Below are positions 1 to 11,066 of a stretch of DNA of 41,601 nt, piece after piece. Source of the stretch: Chara braunii. Its lineage: Eukaryota > Streptophyta > Charophyceae > Charales > Characeae. The position numbers were made by a program, and so were the translations under genes. The stretch is taken from NCBI GenBank assembly GCA_003427395.1, contig BFEA01000053.1, positions 3,978,578 through 4,020,178 on the forward strand, read 5' to 3'. Position 1 is the stretch's first letter; every line of letters starts with the position of its first letter. The notes below the pieces were generated by a model. It saw only the letters and a list, made by a program, of their open reading frames with translations, ran no database searches and was not told the origin of the DNA.

Positions 1-840
1 GGACACCCTTCACCACTTTAGGATACAACCTGCCTAAACAGGTGGTTTTTAGGGTCTTCAGACCTTTCACCACTTCAGGACCATTCAGGATTTTCTGACT
101 GCCCAAAACTCTCACTTCAGAATTTTCATTCCTGAATTTTCAGCTACCCGATAACCGCTTGTGTGTTTCCTCCTCGTTCGCCATCCTTTTCTAATCCTGC
201 ACATAGGAAAAAAAAATTCTGAAATGGTTCGTTGTTCACAACTCTCCAGATTTTCGGGCCTTAGGGTTTGCGACAGTCTCACCATCTTTGCCATTTCAAT
301 ATTTTTTTTCTTTGTAGTGGCCGTAGATGGCCTTTCCGCTTTTTCTTACTTTGTGGGGTACCGGTGGCCTTTCCTGTCGGAAAGCCCGCTGCCGGGTTTC
401 GGTGTTTTGTCACCACCGTGCCTCGGTTCTAAGGCGGCGTGTCGACTTTGGGTAGGTCCTTCTTTCGAAGATGACCTTTTGCCTTCCCAACCTTTCGATA
501 CTCCTAGCGTCCTTGGTAGTAGTGCCCATCCTAGTCCCTTCTTGGCACACCCTTAGATGGAGTAGGATTCCAGCCACTACCCCCCGGCAGATTGCTATCC
601 TTGCTTTTGTTTCTATCGTTCCATTGCTAGAATTCACCTTTGCCACCTTCCTCGGTATTTTTCTCACACCGGTTCCTCAGGCCCGTTCTGTTCGTCAGGC
701 TCCTCGAATAGGCTAGCCAACCCTACAAGGTAGTTTTCCCCCATTCCTATTTCTCTGATAATTATCGGCTCATATTCTTCAAAAGCCAAGAGTGGCGGAC
801 TGTGGCGCCCCAAATATCAGAATCTCGATGAATTCTAGTA
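1..840. other. No gene recognised
   Basis: Short open frames exist on both strands (for example 471-716 plus and 410-667 minus), but none shows a recognisable motif and they overlap each other. I see no repeat, RNA gene or promoter here. The stretch may be the far downstream end of the decayed minus-strand ORF that begins near 4295, but I could not follow that reading frame below about 900. Confidence 0.4.
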
Positions 841-904
841 ATTTATGGGCCCGATTTTCCTAAAACGGTCCGTGTCTTACCGACACATCGTAAAACATTC
901 TCGT

Positions 905-1420
905 TGTCTGTGAGTGGAAATGGTGAATCCATGTTAGGGTCGAGTTCACCAATTCCCTTGCCCTCGAGAGGCTGCCGAATACCAAATATATCATAACCCG
1001 GGGTACTCGGCACCGCAACCCTGCCATTGGGGCTCTAAACCCTCACCATCCTCCTACTTCCACCCGGGTTCTTAGCCCCACATTTCTCCTCCCCCGAACT
1101 TCCTGGCCTATCCGGTTTAATGCCTTGGGCGCCCTCCGGAAGATTAGAAGCAGCCCATGCCCTAGTGCCATCTCGGTTCCTAGCATGTGTCATCCAATCT
1201 CAGGTAAATACATGGTCCCAGTCACCCTCAAGTCAGTGTATATGTCGTCTTCTGGCCCCCTATTGAACCTCATGTCGCTCCACAGGCATTCCACCATCAT
1301 GAAGGTTTGGTCCCTCCCCAAGGTCACAACTCTCCATTATGTGTCAATCTCTCGGACCTCGTAGCTCGTCGGGAGCGACACCTCCCGTCCGTTACTGCTT
1401 TCCGTGGGTGGTCGAGGGTG
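905..1420 (-). pseudogene. Decayed ORF, domain 'a', second copy
   Basis: A broken minus-strand reading frame that aligns with the segment at 3639-4295. Shared landmarks in order are an R-(D/E)-x-VS stretch, an LGxDxxF stretch, an (E/V)(T/C)LW motif, a G-x-(I/M)YL motif, an ALG motif, an FRR motif and an RC-x-VP stretch. The frame is interrupted by several stops, so it cannot make a full protein. The two copies are diverged, so the duplication is old or the copies come from separate elements. I do not recognise the family. A large retroelement or virus-derived structural protein is possible, but nothing seen here proves it. Confidence 0.4.
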
Positions 1421-1596
1421 CATGGGTCATCGTGACGTTCGGGTGCGTCTCATCGCCATTGCCGGTTGGTGGGTTCCTGCATGGTTTAGACAGAAAGTGA
1501 ATTCCTCTTATTCCATCCGCCCCCCTACACATCGCTAGCTATCCATTTGCCCTCTCACCCCATCCTTTTTGTGACCCTTGATTTTTCCTTTCCTCT

Positions 1597-2475
1597 CTAT
1601 TGGCCTGCCTCCTCCTCCGGTAGCTCGAACAAATAATGAACATCGGCTAGGTAGGTCATTCTACGACTTACTTCGCGCCTAATGACTCTCCACATGGTTT
1701 CATCATTTATTAGCGGGATTCTTGGTCTAGTAGTCACAACCGCTCGTAATATGCATAGTACTTCGTACCCCTGTTCGTCCTCAAAGGGCCCTATCTTCAG
1801 GAAGGCCCGATAGTATTATTGATACACTGATGTTTCTTCAAAGCTTGGCCTAGCCAGTGCCACTACTGCCTACTCAACTCGTTCTACACCTCTCATTCGC
1901 CTTAGTAGGAAGGACGGCGGGCTCATCCGTACGATTTCCTTAGGCAGGTTAAAGGTTCCTGCCATGACGGTTCCTTCTCCGGCTGTTACGTCATCTCGTT
2001 CCGGATTTGCGAACTTGAACCCCTCTCGCCAGGTTATTTGCTAAGCCCCCTCAAACATTCGTACGGGGTCTCCTCCGGATGCCAAGGTGATCCCAAAGGT
2101 GCGCCACCCCTCTTCTAGCAGGTACAGCGAACCCGTGGCATGTAAGTGTCCTAGAAGATCCAAGTTCACACCTTCGAATTCCCTTCTTGTAGGTCATTCC
2201 AATTCCACTACTAGGTACACCATATCTTCCATCAGCTCTATTTCAACCCAGTCCATTACCAGGTTGCTCACCCCGTTCCTTGCCGGCACACTTATCTTTA
2301 CCCTGCTATCTACCCTATTGGGCGGCAAAATCTCTTGAGGGCTATTTTCCCACAACATCATTCTCTGAGTCATTCTGTGGTGCCTTTTTCTGCGCTTCCC
2401 TCCAACCGGCCGCTGCATCCATCGAAAAAAATCTGCGCTTTCTTGGTGTAGTCTCTTCTTTCCGTTTGGCGGCAC
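1597..2475 (-). pseudogene. Decayed ORF, domain 'b', second copy
   Basis: One minus-strand frame reads coherently through at least five in-frame stops from about 2240 down to the TAG at 1597-1599. Matches to the segment at 2606-3098 include an (I/L)YL element, an LASGxDP element followed by a large hydrophobic residue, an (F/Y)(K/E)FAN element and a K(I/M)GPF element. The retained reading sense despite stops marks a pseudogene rather than random sequence. The upstream part (2342-2533) is lysine- and arginine-rich and lies in another frame, implying a frameshift. Family unknown. Confidence 0.45.
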
Positions 2476-2605
2476 TGTTCTTCCGCCTAATGTACTTCAG
2501 TTCCCGACGTTGTCTCATACATATTCTGATCATGTCCTCCCTTTTTGCCTACGCGCTAGTCGTTCGGCTATACCCATAGTACTTCAAACGATAGGAACAC
2601 ATCTC

Positions 2606-3330
2606 CTACATATGAGGGGTCGTTGCCACCTTGCGGTGAAGTATCGCATCCTCGGCCCTGTCGCCCACCTCGAGTCGGTCTTCCTTAAAAATTTCCAGGA
2701 TGTCGACGACCTCTTTTGCCCTATCCCCGTGGAACGGTCCCATTTCGAATGAGATCTTGTAGTAAGCGTCGATTAGCCATGAAAAGTCCAAGTTTACTTC
2801 GTCTAAGGCTTTTGTCACCACGAGGATGTGTTCGTATCCTCCTAACCAGTCTACTACGAAACGCGGCACCCAGGCCTGAACTATCTGGCACGGCAACCTG
2901 AATTCCTTCCACCCACCTATCGCAATGCTACTACTTACCTCATCCCACCCTTTGTTGGCGAACTCGTAGCCCATATTTCGAGTCCATCGCTCGACCCCTC
3001 CTAAGATCCACATTGGGTCTTGCCCAGACGCCAGCGTTACGCAGAACAGATGTCACCCCCTTCTTGATAAGTAAATTGTCCTGAGGGCTTATGCATTTCC
3101 CTCAGCTAGGTCGTCCCATCCTTCTTCCTCTCTCAACGGGTTCCATACTCTTTCTACACATAAAAATGATAGTTATGATGCGATCGCTTCCCCTACCCAG
3201 TCACAAATCGCTCATCTCCATTCATTTCTTGTTGGTAGGGTCATCTCTACCGCTCCCTGGAACTGTCTTGGTTCCCACCCCCTAAGCATCCGGTTGTTTA
3301 AGCGTTGTTCCCTAGCCATGTTGGTACGCT
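2606..3330 (-). pseudogene. Decayed ORF, domain 'b', first copy
   Basis: A 135-residue open segment at 2606-3013 continues upstream, across stops, to about 3330. Near its start it contains a TLASGQDP stretch, then NMGYEFANKG, and an SFEMGPF stretch in the middle. All have counterparts in the copy at 1597-2240. No catalytic motif, transmembrane segment or signal peptide is evident. The segment follows the 'a' domain at 3387-4295 on the same strand, so the two probably belonged to one large protein. Family not recognised. Confidence 0.45.
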
Positions 3331-3386
3331 GCACAATGCTGACCACCCTTATCATTTCTGTCATGCGAACCTTTTCCTCAAAAGTC

Positions 3387-4295
3387 TCAGTCCTTGATTG
3401 CATCATCTTCGTCTTCATTGGTAAGATCGTCCTCTCCCTCGTACCATAGATCTTTCAGCCCGTCCAAGAGCATCTCCCCTATCGCCACATTCCTATTGAT
3501 TATCTTCCAATGGACGGAACTCGGAACAAACACCTCATCTGTGTTGAGACAGTTTAATATCTCGACCAGTTCTCGTGCCCAATTTCCTTCGACGGCTCCT
3601 ATTTCGACCAATAGACGGAAGAAGTCCTGCCGAGCGCCCTAGCACAGCCCGAGGTTCGTCATGGACTGGCATATCCACACCAGCCTACTCCGGGTCCCGA
3701 AGACATCGTCCACCAAAAACAGAGGCACAGTGCACCTCATTGTCGTGAGCGGCCGCCTTACGTTTCCTCTATCTCCGAGTTCCACATACACATCTATCTT
3801 TTCCATTGCCATTTTCACCCGCTGACACGCAACCCACATTACTTCTCGTTCTACCCGCCTAAATAGCTGGTACGAGACTATCCCTAACGCCAAATCTACC
3901 ACCATTGCGTTCTCCCCTTCCTTGGACAAGTAGATCCAACCCCGGGCTTTCACAGTCCCCCGAAATTCAAAATTTGTCAGGCTTAGCGTTAGCGGGGTTA
4001 GGCTAACATTGGTCCACAACGTTTCTATCCAAAGGAAGGCATCGTCGTCGCCCAACATCATGGTTTGATATGCCGGCTCTAGATCTGTCCAGGTCCCTTC
4101 CTCCGGGAAAACGACGGATACCCCGTCCCTAACATCTATTGGCATTTCTGGTCCACTAGAATAGATTGGGGATGACAGCCACCTCGCCATCTTGGTTCCA
4201 GCACCCGACCATGTTTTCACAGCCAAACAACGCTCCCAGTTCCCGGGTCCGATCAGCCTAAATCCTGGATGAGAATATTTCAGACCCCTCATCAA
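3387..4295 (-). pseudogene. Decayed ORF, domain 'a', first copy (unknown family)
   Basis: The longest open piece is 218 residues (3639-4295). A further 74 residues at 3387-3611 lie in another frame and end in an acidic stretch, so a frameshift or indel separates them. The protein looks globular, rich in Trp, Leu and Val, with no membrane segment or low complexity, which argues for a real former gene. A diverged second copy lies at 905-1420. The order on the minus strand is a, b, b', a'. I cannot name a function. A profile search of both copies together would be the best way to identify it. Confidence 0.5.
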
Positions 4296-4299
4296 GGTC

Positions 4300-6680
4300 T
4301 AGCCTAGTTTACCTCCCCAATCTTTAAATTTTAACCCCCTTCGGATACCCCGAAGTCGCCCCGCTTCACCCAAACTCATTTTCTCAGTTTCTTTCAAGTT
4401 GACCTCTATCTCTTCGTCTCATGATCTTCATTCACTTGTGCGGACTTAGGCAGGAGGTGAGAATAGACTAGAATCATAGTCCCGCCCAACGGCTCATATC
4501 GCAATCATCTTTACAGATGGGGATATAAAACACGAAAACTGAGGCAATCTCACATACACGGCGCGGTTATCTACTCACCGGCCTTCTTCCTAAAGTGGTC
4601 TCTCCACTGTTACCACCGGTAGAGTTTTATCCCATACCTCAAGCACAACTCAACCGTCGTCAGTGCAGTAACCAGGCTGCGGCACAGGGTATCACCCCTC
4701 TCCGTTTGCCCAAAATACCCCATCCCGTTTTGCCGCTCTTGCATACCCCGTTGGTACCGGCAGTCACCCCCCGCACCCCGCTAGGAGCAAAAGTCAGCCG
4801 TTCGGGCATTCATTTTCATCGGTTCGACAAGAATCAGTCTTTCCCAAACCTTACTACGGGAGGCTACTAATCGTCTCCGAGGCTCCCTCCCTGCCTCACA
4901 TGCAGTGGTCCTCCCCTGCTAGCCGACAAGCTAAAACCCCGTCTGAGGAGACGTTTCGCATCCCTCCTGGGCAAGGTGCTGAGTCATGCTCGGTCCGCCC
5001 GGGAGAGAGTGCTACTAATCAACCGGCGAAACCAACTCCTGTCCGACAGCTTGGTGGCCCGACCTCCTCACATGAGACTTGGCGGCAGTACAATAGAAAC
5101 AACGTTTCACAATCCCGCACCAACTGGTGCAAACCCATTATTTCCTTCCGAAAAGCAAGACGCTCAATTCTAGCGTTCATGTTGGTTCCTTCAAGCATTT
5201 CAAGTGTATAGTGCATGAGCCCCCTGACCTCAGAAGAAGAAGGGAGAAAAACACCCAGCCGGACCGATCACTCCGCCGCAAGATTTTCATTGGACCCCAA
5301 GTGAAGTTGAAGTATCAACCGTCTGCCAGGTAACCGGAGCCCTTCTTTCAAACGAAGAGGAAGGGTCGACGTGCGACTTGCCCGAAGCTTCCCCGGACTG
5401 AGGAACACCAGCACCGGAGGAAGGGGGGCTAAAGCTCCTCCACAAAGCAACAAGCTGATCCAGTGTATACCCTCAGGCCTGGCCATGCCATGCGCCCAAC
5501 CACCCTTAAGTCTAATTATCTCAAGGCGAAGAGCAAGCACAAGTCCGATTTCCTTCTCTTTAGTTGTGTACACGGTCTTGCGTAGGGCACCCCGCTCGGG
5601 ATCGCAAGGTCAGTTTAACCCCATACCTGGCACCTCCACCATTTTTGTAGGGCCAAACCCCGGTAGACTTTCGAGCCTTTGTCGACCCCACTGCGGGTCC
5701 CAGTTGGCTCGACTTGCCCACGCTCACGCTCAGGGCGAGGGCCATTCGTCCCAGAGTCACCCCCACCTAGTGCTTTGAGATGGATAGGGGTGGGCCGTCA
5801 AGCAAAAGAGCTTGACATTGAGGATATAACTCAACCCTCACGTTGGGTGGTAGTCTCACTGGTCATTCCGCAAACGATGATTTTCTTATTCTTGGTTGTG
5901 TTCTTCAAGCAAATGCTCCTTCCAATACGCAGGCAGTTTATGGATTCTTTGAGAGTTCCTCTTCTTTTGTGCGTAGGCTAGGCGTCATCCTTAGGCCATG
6001 CAACATTTCCGTAAACACAACAGCCCTATGACATCATCGCGGTGCGGCGACGCCGTCTTCCCCCTCGCCTCTATGCATTCTTAGTGTTTCACACATTCCA
6101 TCCATCGTGATTGGTGCAAGCCTCTTAGTCCTTTCGGGGCTTTCATACACACACGCACGCTATTTCACATTACAATCATCCAAAGTTTCACTCCTTTCTT
6201 TCATTCGCACTCCAGATCTCATACACAAGGATCTCTTTCATGAGTAGATTTTACACTAGGGGCTCCTTAGCCCCTTTGCCCCCTTTTCCCTCTTCCTTTG
6301 CCACCCGGTTTCTCTCGGCCCGGTCCGGCTCAAGACATCCCAAGGCTTACTCACCTGCACAATCCCACACAAAGGCAAAGATCGATACAATCCCCAATTG
6401 GGGTCAACACACAGCCCTTCCCGCATGCCTAACTTTCTTTTATTTTTCTTTCTTTGGTTTTCCTTCATTCTCCTTCCTTTGCTCAATCATTCCATCCTCT
6501 TCTCGTAGTCATGCAGTCGGGGAAATGGTTGAGTCAACTGACCTTGCGTCTTGCTCTCTCTTTCCCTCCTTTCAATTCTCAAGGGCGTAGCCCTCCCAAT
6601 TTTTCAAGTGCTTCTTCCTTTCCTTCTTGGCGGCACAAAGGACCGGCAGCCCCTCCCTTGCCCACTCTCTCCACCAAGTG
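4300..6680. other. No gene identified; scattered open frames
   Basis: Plus-strand open frames at 4595-4870, 4976-5173 and 5843-6031 (62 residues) read coherently but match no family I know. They could be fragments of one decayed gene, because frame changes occur between them. From 6240 to 6680 the sequence is pyrimidine-rich on the plus strand and of low complexity. No RNA gene or terminal repeat was found. Confidence 0.3.
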
Positions 6681-7020
6681 AGGGCTGATTTCTTCCACCG
6701 TTGTTCCATGGCAATATAACAAGTGAATGGAGGAGGTTTAGTCAAATGCCAAGAGAAAGGAGGAGGGAAGGGTAAGGCCAAGGTTTTCGAGATGCAAAAC
6801 AAAGAGCGGAGATGGAAGGAGGAAGGTGGCGGTGAAAAAGAAGAAGAGGAGGAGAAAAGAGGGAGGAGGAGGAAGAGAGGAGGAAGGAAGTGGAAAGAAG
6901 AAGACATAGAAAACGGGAGAAAAGACTTCCTACGCCTAATCAAACTTACCCCCTTACTTGTCCTACCGTCCTACCTAAGGTCCCCTTTGCCTTTTGATGC
7001 TTCGTCGGCCACAGTCCTTG

Positions 7021-7376
7021 GTTGGTGAAGAAGATGAAGGAGGAAGAAGGTGTGAGGTGGTTGGCTATGGTGGATGGGTGAAGAAGATGGTGGAGGAAGA
7101 AGGTGTGAGGTGGTTGGCTATGGTAGATGGGTGGAGAAGGTGGAGGAGAAGGAAGGTGCGAAGTGGTTGGTTATGGTGGACTGATGAGGAAGATGGAGAA
7201 GAGGGTGTGAGGTGGTTGGCTATAGTGGATGGGTGAAAAAGATGGAGGAGGACGAAGGTGTGAGGTGGATTGCTATAGTGGATGGATGAACAAGAAAGAG
7301 GAGAAAGAAGGTGTGAGGTGGTTGGTTATGGTGGATTGGTGAAGAAGATAGAGAAGGAAGAAGGTGTGAGGTGGTT
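7021..7376. repeat. Minisatellite, ~55-bp GGTGTGAGGTGGTTGGCTAT unit, array 1
   Basis: Roughly six imperfect units share the core GTGAGGTGGTTGGCTATGG followed by TGGATGGGTGAAGAAGATGG and a GAGGAAGAAG tract. Unit length varies around 50-57 bases through small indels in the GA-rich part. It forms the end of the first 696-bp duplicate. Confidence 0.85.
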
Positions 7377-7719
7377 GAGGGCTGATTTCTTCCACCGTTG
7401 TTCCATGGCAATATAACAAGTGAGTGGAGGAGGTTTAGTCACATGCCAAGAGAAAGGAGGAGGGAAGGGTAAGGCCAAGGTTTTCGGGATGCAAAAAAAA
7501 GAGTGGAGATGGAAGGAGGAGGGTGGCGGTGAGAAAGAAGAAGAGGAGAAAAGAGGGAGAAGGAGGAAGAGAGGAGGAAGGAAGTGGAAAGAAGAAGAGA
7601 TAGGAAAGGGGAAAAAAGACTTCCTATGCCTAATCAAACTTACCCCCTTACTTGTCTTACCGTCCTACCTAAGGTCCCCTTTGCCTTTTGGTGCTTCGTC
7701 GGCCACAGTCCTTGGTTGG

Positions 7720-8088
7720 TGAAGAAGATGAAGGAGGAAGAAGGTGTGAGGTGGTTGGCTATGGTGGATGGGTGAAGAAAATGGTGGAGGAAGAAGGTGT
7801 GAGGTGGTTGGCTATAGTAGATGGGTAGAGGAGGTGGAGGAGAGGAAGGCGCGAAGTGGTTGGTTATGGTGGACGGATGAGGAAGATGGAGAAGAGGGTG
7901 TGAGGTGGTTGGCTATAGTGGATGGGTGAAAAAGATGGAGGAGGAAGAAGGTGTGAGGTGGATGGCTATGGTGGATGGATGAACAAGAAAGAGGAGGAAG
8001 AAGGTGCGAGGTGGTTGGTTATGGTGGATGGGTGAAGAAGATGGAGAAGGAAGAAGGTGTGAGGTGGTTGGCTATGGTGGATGGGCCA
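7720..8088. repeat. Minisatellite, ~55-bp unit, array 2
   Basis: The same minisatellite as at 7021-7376, ending the second duplicate, with six to seven imperfect units. One isolated unit of the same family recurs at about 15183-15243, on the far side of PLE1. Confidence 0.85.
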
Positions 8089-8218
8089 TGAAACACCCTC
8101 GGACGCGTCCATGGGGCCGATCTCGGATGGCGACCGCAAATGTCCTCACGTCCACGGCCGTCCTCGTCCACGCAGCGGACCCGATTTTACCAGAATTTTC
8201 CCGAGTTAAATAATAGGC

Positions 8219-8293
8219 AAAAAAAAAAAAAAAAAAAAAAAAGTGGTTGTAGGGAATTTTAAGCCCTACAACCCCCTTTTTTTTTTTTTGAAT
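8219..8293. repeat. Poly(A) - hairpin - poly(T) palindrome
   Basis: A run of about 24 A is followed by GGTTGTAGGG (8245-8254), a 9-base loop, CCCTACAACC (8264-8273), a few C, and a run of about 12 T. The 10-bp stem is perfect, and the A and T runs can extend it. It could be two retroposed tails head to head or a small foldback element. No coding role is seen. Confidence 0.6.
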
Positions 8294-8566
8294 CCGACTT
8301 TATTTAGGATTGAAAAAAAAGACAATAACTAAATTGGATTTAAAGAAAATAAAAAATATATATATAAAGAAAAGCATGATTTTTTTTTTTTGTCATTTTT
8401 TATCATGAGATATATGGTCCCTAAGTTGACCTGCATTTTTTTTAGAAATGAATTTCTATTTTTTGCAAGGGTATGAGGTGTTCAAAAAAAGTGCAGATGC
8501 AGAATTTCAAAATAAGTAAACAAAAAAAGGGATTGATTGATTCATTCATTGATTGTGAGTGAGTGA

Positions 8567-8570
<4 letters not shown>

Positions 8571-8641
<71 letters not shown>
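8571..8641. repeat. (TG)n microsatellite at the 3' end of PLE1
   Basis: A nearly perfect TG dinucleotide run, preceded by GAGT repeats (8556-8572) and directly followed by the start of the PLE1 direct repeat. Read on the PLE1 coding strand, the element's 3' end runs straight into (CA)n. A second (TG)n lies just beyond the other end of PLE1, which suggests insertion into one microsatellite. Confidence 0.9.
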
Positions 8642-8642
<1 letters not shown>

Positions 8643-9555
8643 TGTGGAAGACAGCGGCAACAGCCTGTCCGGGAGGGCACAGTAGCACAATGAGTCATAA
8701 ACATGTAGACTTAGAAAACAGAGTCAAGCTTTGAACAAACCCGTCGAAACGAGCTCAACCTTCAAGAAACATCAACAAACTACCACTTCCTACATGCCAC
8801 GAAACCTTCACCACCATAGCCAAAATCACCCGCATAAACTCGACAACGCGGTCCTTCTACCGGTTTCATCCGTCCGCAACGGAATCATCAGGAAGGTACG
8901 CCCTTCACGAGCGCTTCCGTCGAAAAGAGAGACCCGTGCCTTGTCCCTCGCGCTTTTTATCGTTACCCTTTGTAAAATAAAATAAAATAAAATAAACACT
9001 TAGTATTCCGTACTAAGATAAAAACCCGACTTTCTTAGGAACCTCGTGTCCCCATGCGTCAGTCGTGGAAGTTCCTTTCCTCAAAAGATAAAAGCGCACT
9101 TCTACTTAGTGTTCCGTACCAAAATCAAAATTCCGACTCTCGTAGGAATCTCGTGTCCCCATGTGTCAGTCGCGGAAGTTCCTTGCCTCAAAATATAAAG
9201 ACGCACTTCTAAAAATGTGCGTCTGATCCTCAAAATAAAATCACAGCAAATCCTTAAAGCTAAAGCCGTAACCGTATCCGGGGCTACTGGCCAAAACATT
9301 GAGTTAAAGGACAGTGAACCAAAAAAAACGAAAGTACGTAGTTGCTATGTCCGTCTGGATTCATCTGCCAGTTCCCACCTTCAGCAGTTACAGCCTGAGC
9401 CGCGGGGAACTGATCATTGCTTCCGTACGTTCGTCCGAACGCCGCTCGTGGTCCGCGTCCCTTCGTAAGGACAAAATGAAAAAGTTCCCAAAAGGCCCGA
9501 ACCAGATGGTTTCCCGTAACTTTGGCCAATTTGGCCAAAGCCCCGAGAGAGAGAC
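8641..9555 (-). repeat. PLE1 downstream pseudo-LTR (direct repeat copy)
   Basis: About 0.9 kb that recurs at about 13612-14530 in the same orientation. It begins near GCGGCAACAGCCTGTCCGG and ends at CCCCGAGAGAGAGA. The two copies differ by substitutions and small indels; for example, the 13612 copy lacks about 12 bases corresponding to 9407-9420. Each copy holds an internal duplication of about 107 bases (8997-9102 and 9103-9210) and a hammerhead-like motif (8853-8896). PLEs are known to carry such pseudo-LTRs. On the coding strand this is the 3' copy. Confidence 0.85.
8853..8896 (-). ncRNA. Hammerhead ribozyme-like motif (PLE1, downstream copy)
   Basis: Read on the minus strand, stem I is CCTTC paired with GAAGG, followed by the core CTGATGA. 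Stem II is TCCG with CGGA around a 7-nt loop, with a U-U apposition at its base. Then comes GAAA, the self-complementary ACCGGT as stem III, and a cleavage-site UA before GAAGG. All invariant core bases of a hammerhead are present. Stem III has no loop, so cleavage in cis as a monomer is doubtful; two copies could pair as a dimer. Hammerheads with very short stem III are established in PLE pseudo-LTRs. The motif lies on the PLE sense strand and is identical at 13824-13867. Confidence 0.75.
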
Positions 9556-9578
9556 CTCCGGGGGGTAGCCCCGGAGGT
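9554..9578. repeat. Perfect 10-bp hairpin at the pseudo-LTR/body junction
   Basis: ACCTCCGGGG (9554-9563), loop GGTAG, CCCCGGAGGT (9569-9578). It sits exactly where the downstream direct repeat ends and the unique PLE1 body begins, just after the RT stop codon at 9622 in the coding direction. CGAGAG and CTCTCG on either side could lengthen the stem. No T-run follows, so it is not an obvious terminator. Confidence 0.7.
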
Positions 9579-9621
9579 TACTCTCGACTAGTGCATATGC
9601 AAGTGAGCTGACGCATAGTGC

Positions 9622-11066
9622 TCAAGAAGTCGACGAGTGCCACAACCTCTTCAGGGTAGCTGAGAGAACCCCCTTCTTCGACTTCTTGTCAGAGTAGCTT
9701 GCAAAATCTTGCATTGATTGGTACTTCAAAAATCCCGATGTTCTCAGCGCTTTTGTGTTCTTGATATCTTGAACAAAATGAACTTGTACCGGATCGTTGT
9801 CAACAAACATCTGTCCGCCGATGAAACTCCAAAGGTTCGAACCGTTGTCCTTTCGGACCAGTTTCAGGTTAGAATCGTAGGATGTCTCAAATAGATCTGC
9901 GATCCGTTGCACATTCGTCCATGACTCGGCCTCGTGCGAGCATCCTACCACAATGGAAACGTCATCTACCATATGCCAACCGTACACCAGCTTTCTGTCT
10001 GTTCCTAATGACCGAAGAAATCTTGCTTCTATCATTGAGCAAGTTACCGTGGCTAGGACCGGACTCATGATCTTACCCATTGGTACTCCTACAACTTGTC
10101 TCCTAATCAGATCTCCACATAGCATATATGCATGTGAGAGATCATACTCGACCATCTTATATATCAATTCCAACTTTACCTTCACGTACCCTGCTTCTCC
10201 TCTTTTTGTCTTCGAGAGTACGCACAGTTTCCCTCTCGTCGCTACCCTTACCTGCCTCCAACCATGGTCCTCGTAATATCTTATCAGTTCAAAAACTGCG
10301 TCTTTGATGGCGGCATGCGGTATCGAGGAAAACATTTCCTTGATATTGTAGCATCTGCCAATAGCCATGTTGCAGCGTGTCCTCGTTACTGAGGACCCAA
10401 CTGTGTTCAGTTGTTGACTGAAAGACTTAGCAGAGTTCAAATGGAAATGTAGATCCTTAGGGAACCTTGTGATAAGACAGTACAGTGCCCTAGCATACCT
10501 TCTCTTCCCCATGGTGGTCGGGTCACCACAAGCTGGGGCAATTGGGCACCATCGCTGGAGGTCTTTATCTTTAGGAATGATATATGTTTTGCCCAACTTT
10601 CCATCCGTTTTCCAATTTCCAAACACGGTCATTCCAGTCTTTTCGTAATCGATCTTACCCGCTGCTAAAACCTCCTTCTCCTCCTGGTCTACCTTTTCGT
10701 AGTCTGGATTCCAAGAGAACATTCGACCAAAGGCATGCCTATACAATACAGGATATACCAGAACTGTGTCACCTATGTTCCTGTCTACTAGACCAGTACC
10801 AGGCCATCGAAACGTGTAGCCCACTTCCGGATCTCGAAATATGTCCATGTTGCAGTGTTTCCTATAGTTGTTGCGAAACACTGGTCCACGTTGATTTTCT
10901 GTCTCTCCCTACCTTTTAAATGCTCTGTTGCTGCGAGTATCCCCTTCACAAGTTCTCGCTTCTGATCCAAAGTCGCACCCTTAGTGACATTCTTAGAATT
11001 CCGGATAAAATCCGGTACACAGTCCATCTCAGAAAACCGTGTGCGGACATTCGGTATTCGTCGCAA
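9622..11066 (-). pseudogene. PLE1 reverse transcriptase
   Basis: The main open segment (9622-10881) is 419 residues. RT landmarks are IIPKDKD with a following PIAP (about residues 101-115), motif A YNIKEMFSSIP (178-188), motif B GVPMGKIMSP (265-274), and motif C MVDDV (304-308). The motif A position that should be Asp is Asn (codon at 10345-10347), so the polymerase centre is broken. The stretch 10870-11066 reads correctly only in another frame and the main frame resumes at about 10870: two compensating frameshifts. The C-terminal end resembles that of PLE2 (QDF and KKG motifs). Upstream and largely in the same frame lies GIY-YIG. The PLE-type RT motifs plus a GIY-YIG domain support a Penelope-like RT rather than a LINE or LTR RT. 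Confidence 0.85.

Larger units (their letters stand above)
6681..8090. repeat. Tandem duplication of a ~696-bp unit
   Basis: The segment starting at 6681 (GAGGGCTGATTTCTTCC) is repeated from 7377 with the same internal order. First comes a purine-rich GGA/GAA block, then a stretch beginning CTAATCAAACTTACCCCC, and finally a minisatellite. The copies differ at scattered bases, so this is a biological duplication rather than an assembly stutter. Open frames here are rich in Lys, Glu, Arg and Gly because of the purine bias and are not genes. Confidence 0.85.

Noticed and set aside
1597-2240. In-frame TAA/TAG codons as evidence for a variant genetic code
   Set aside because: TGA also interrupts the frame, and in the gypsy copies the stops replace Gln and Lys codons that are intact in the sister copy, so ordinary decay is sufficient.
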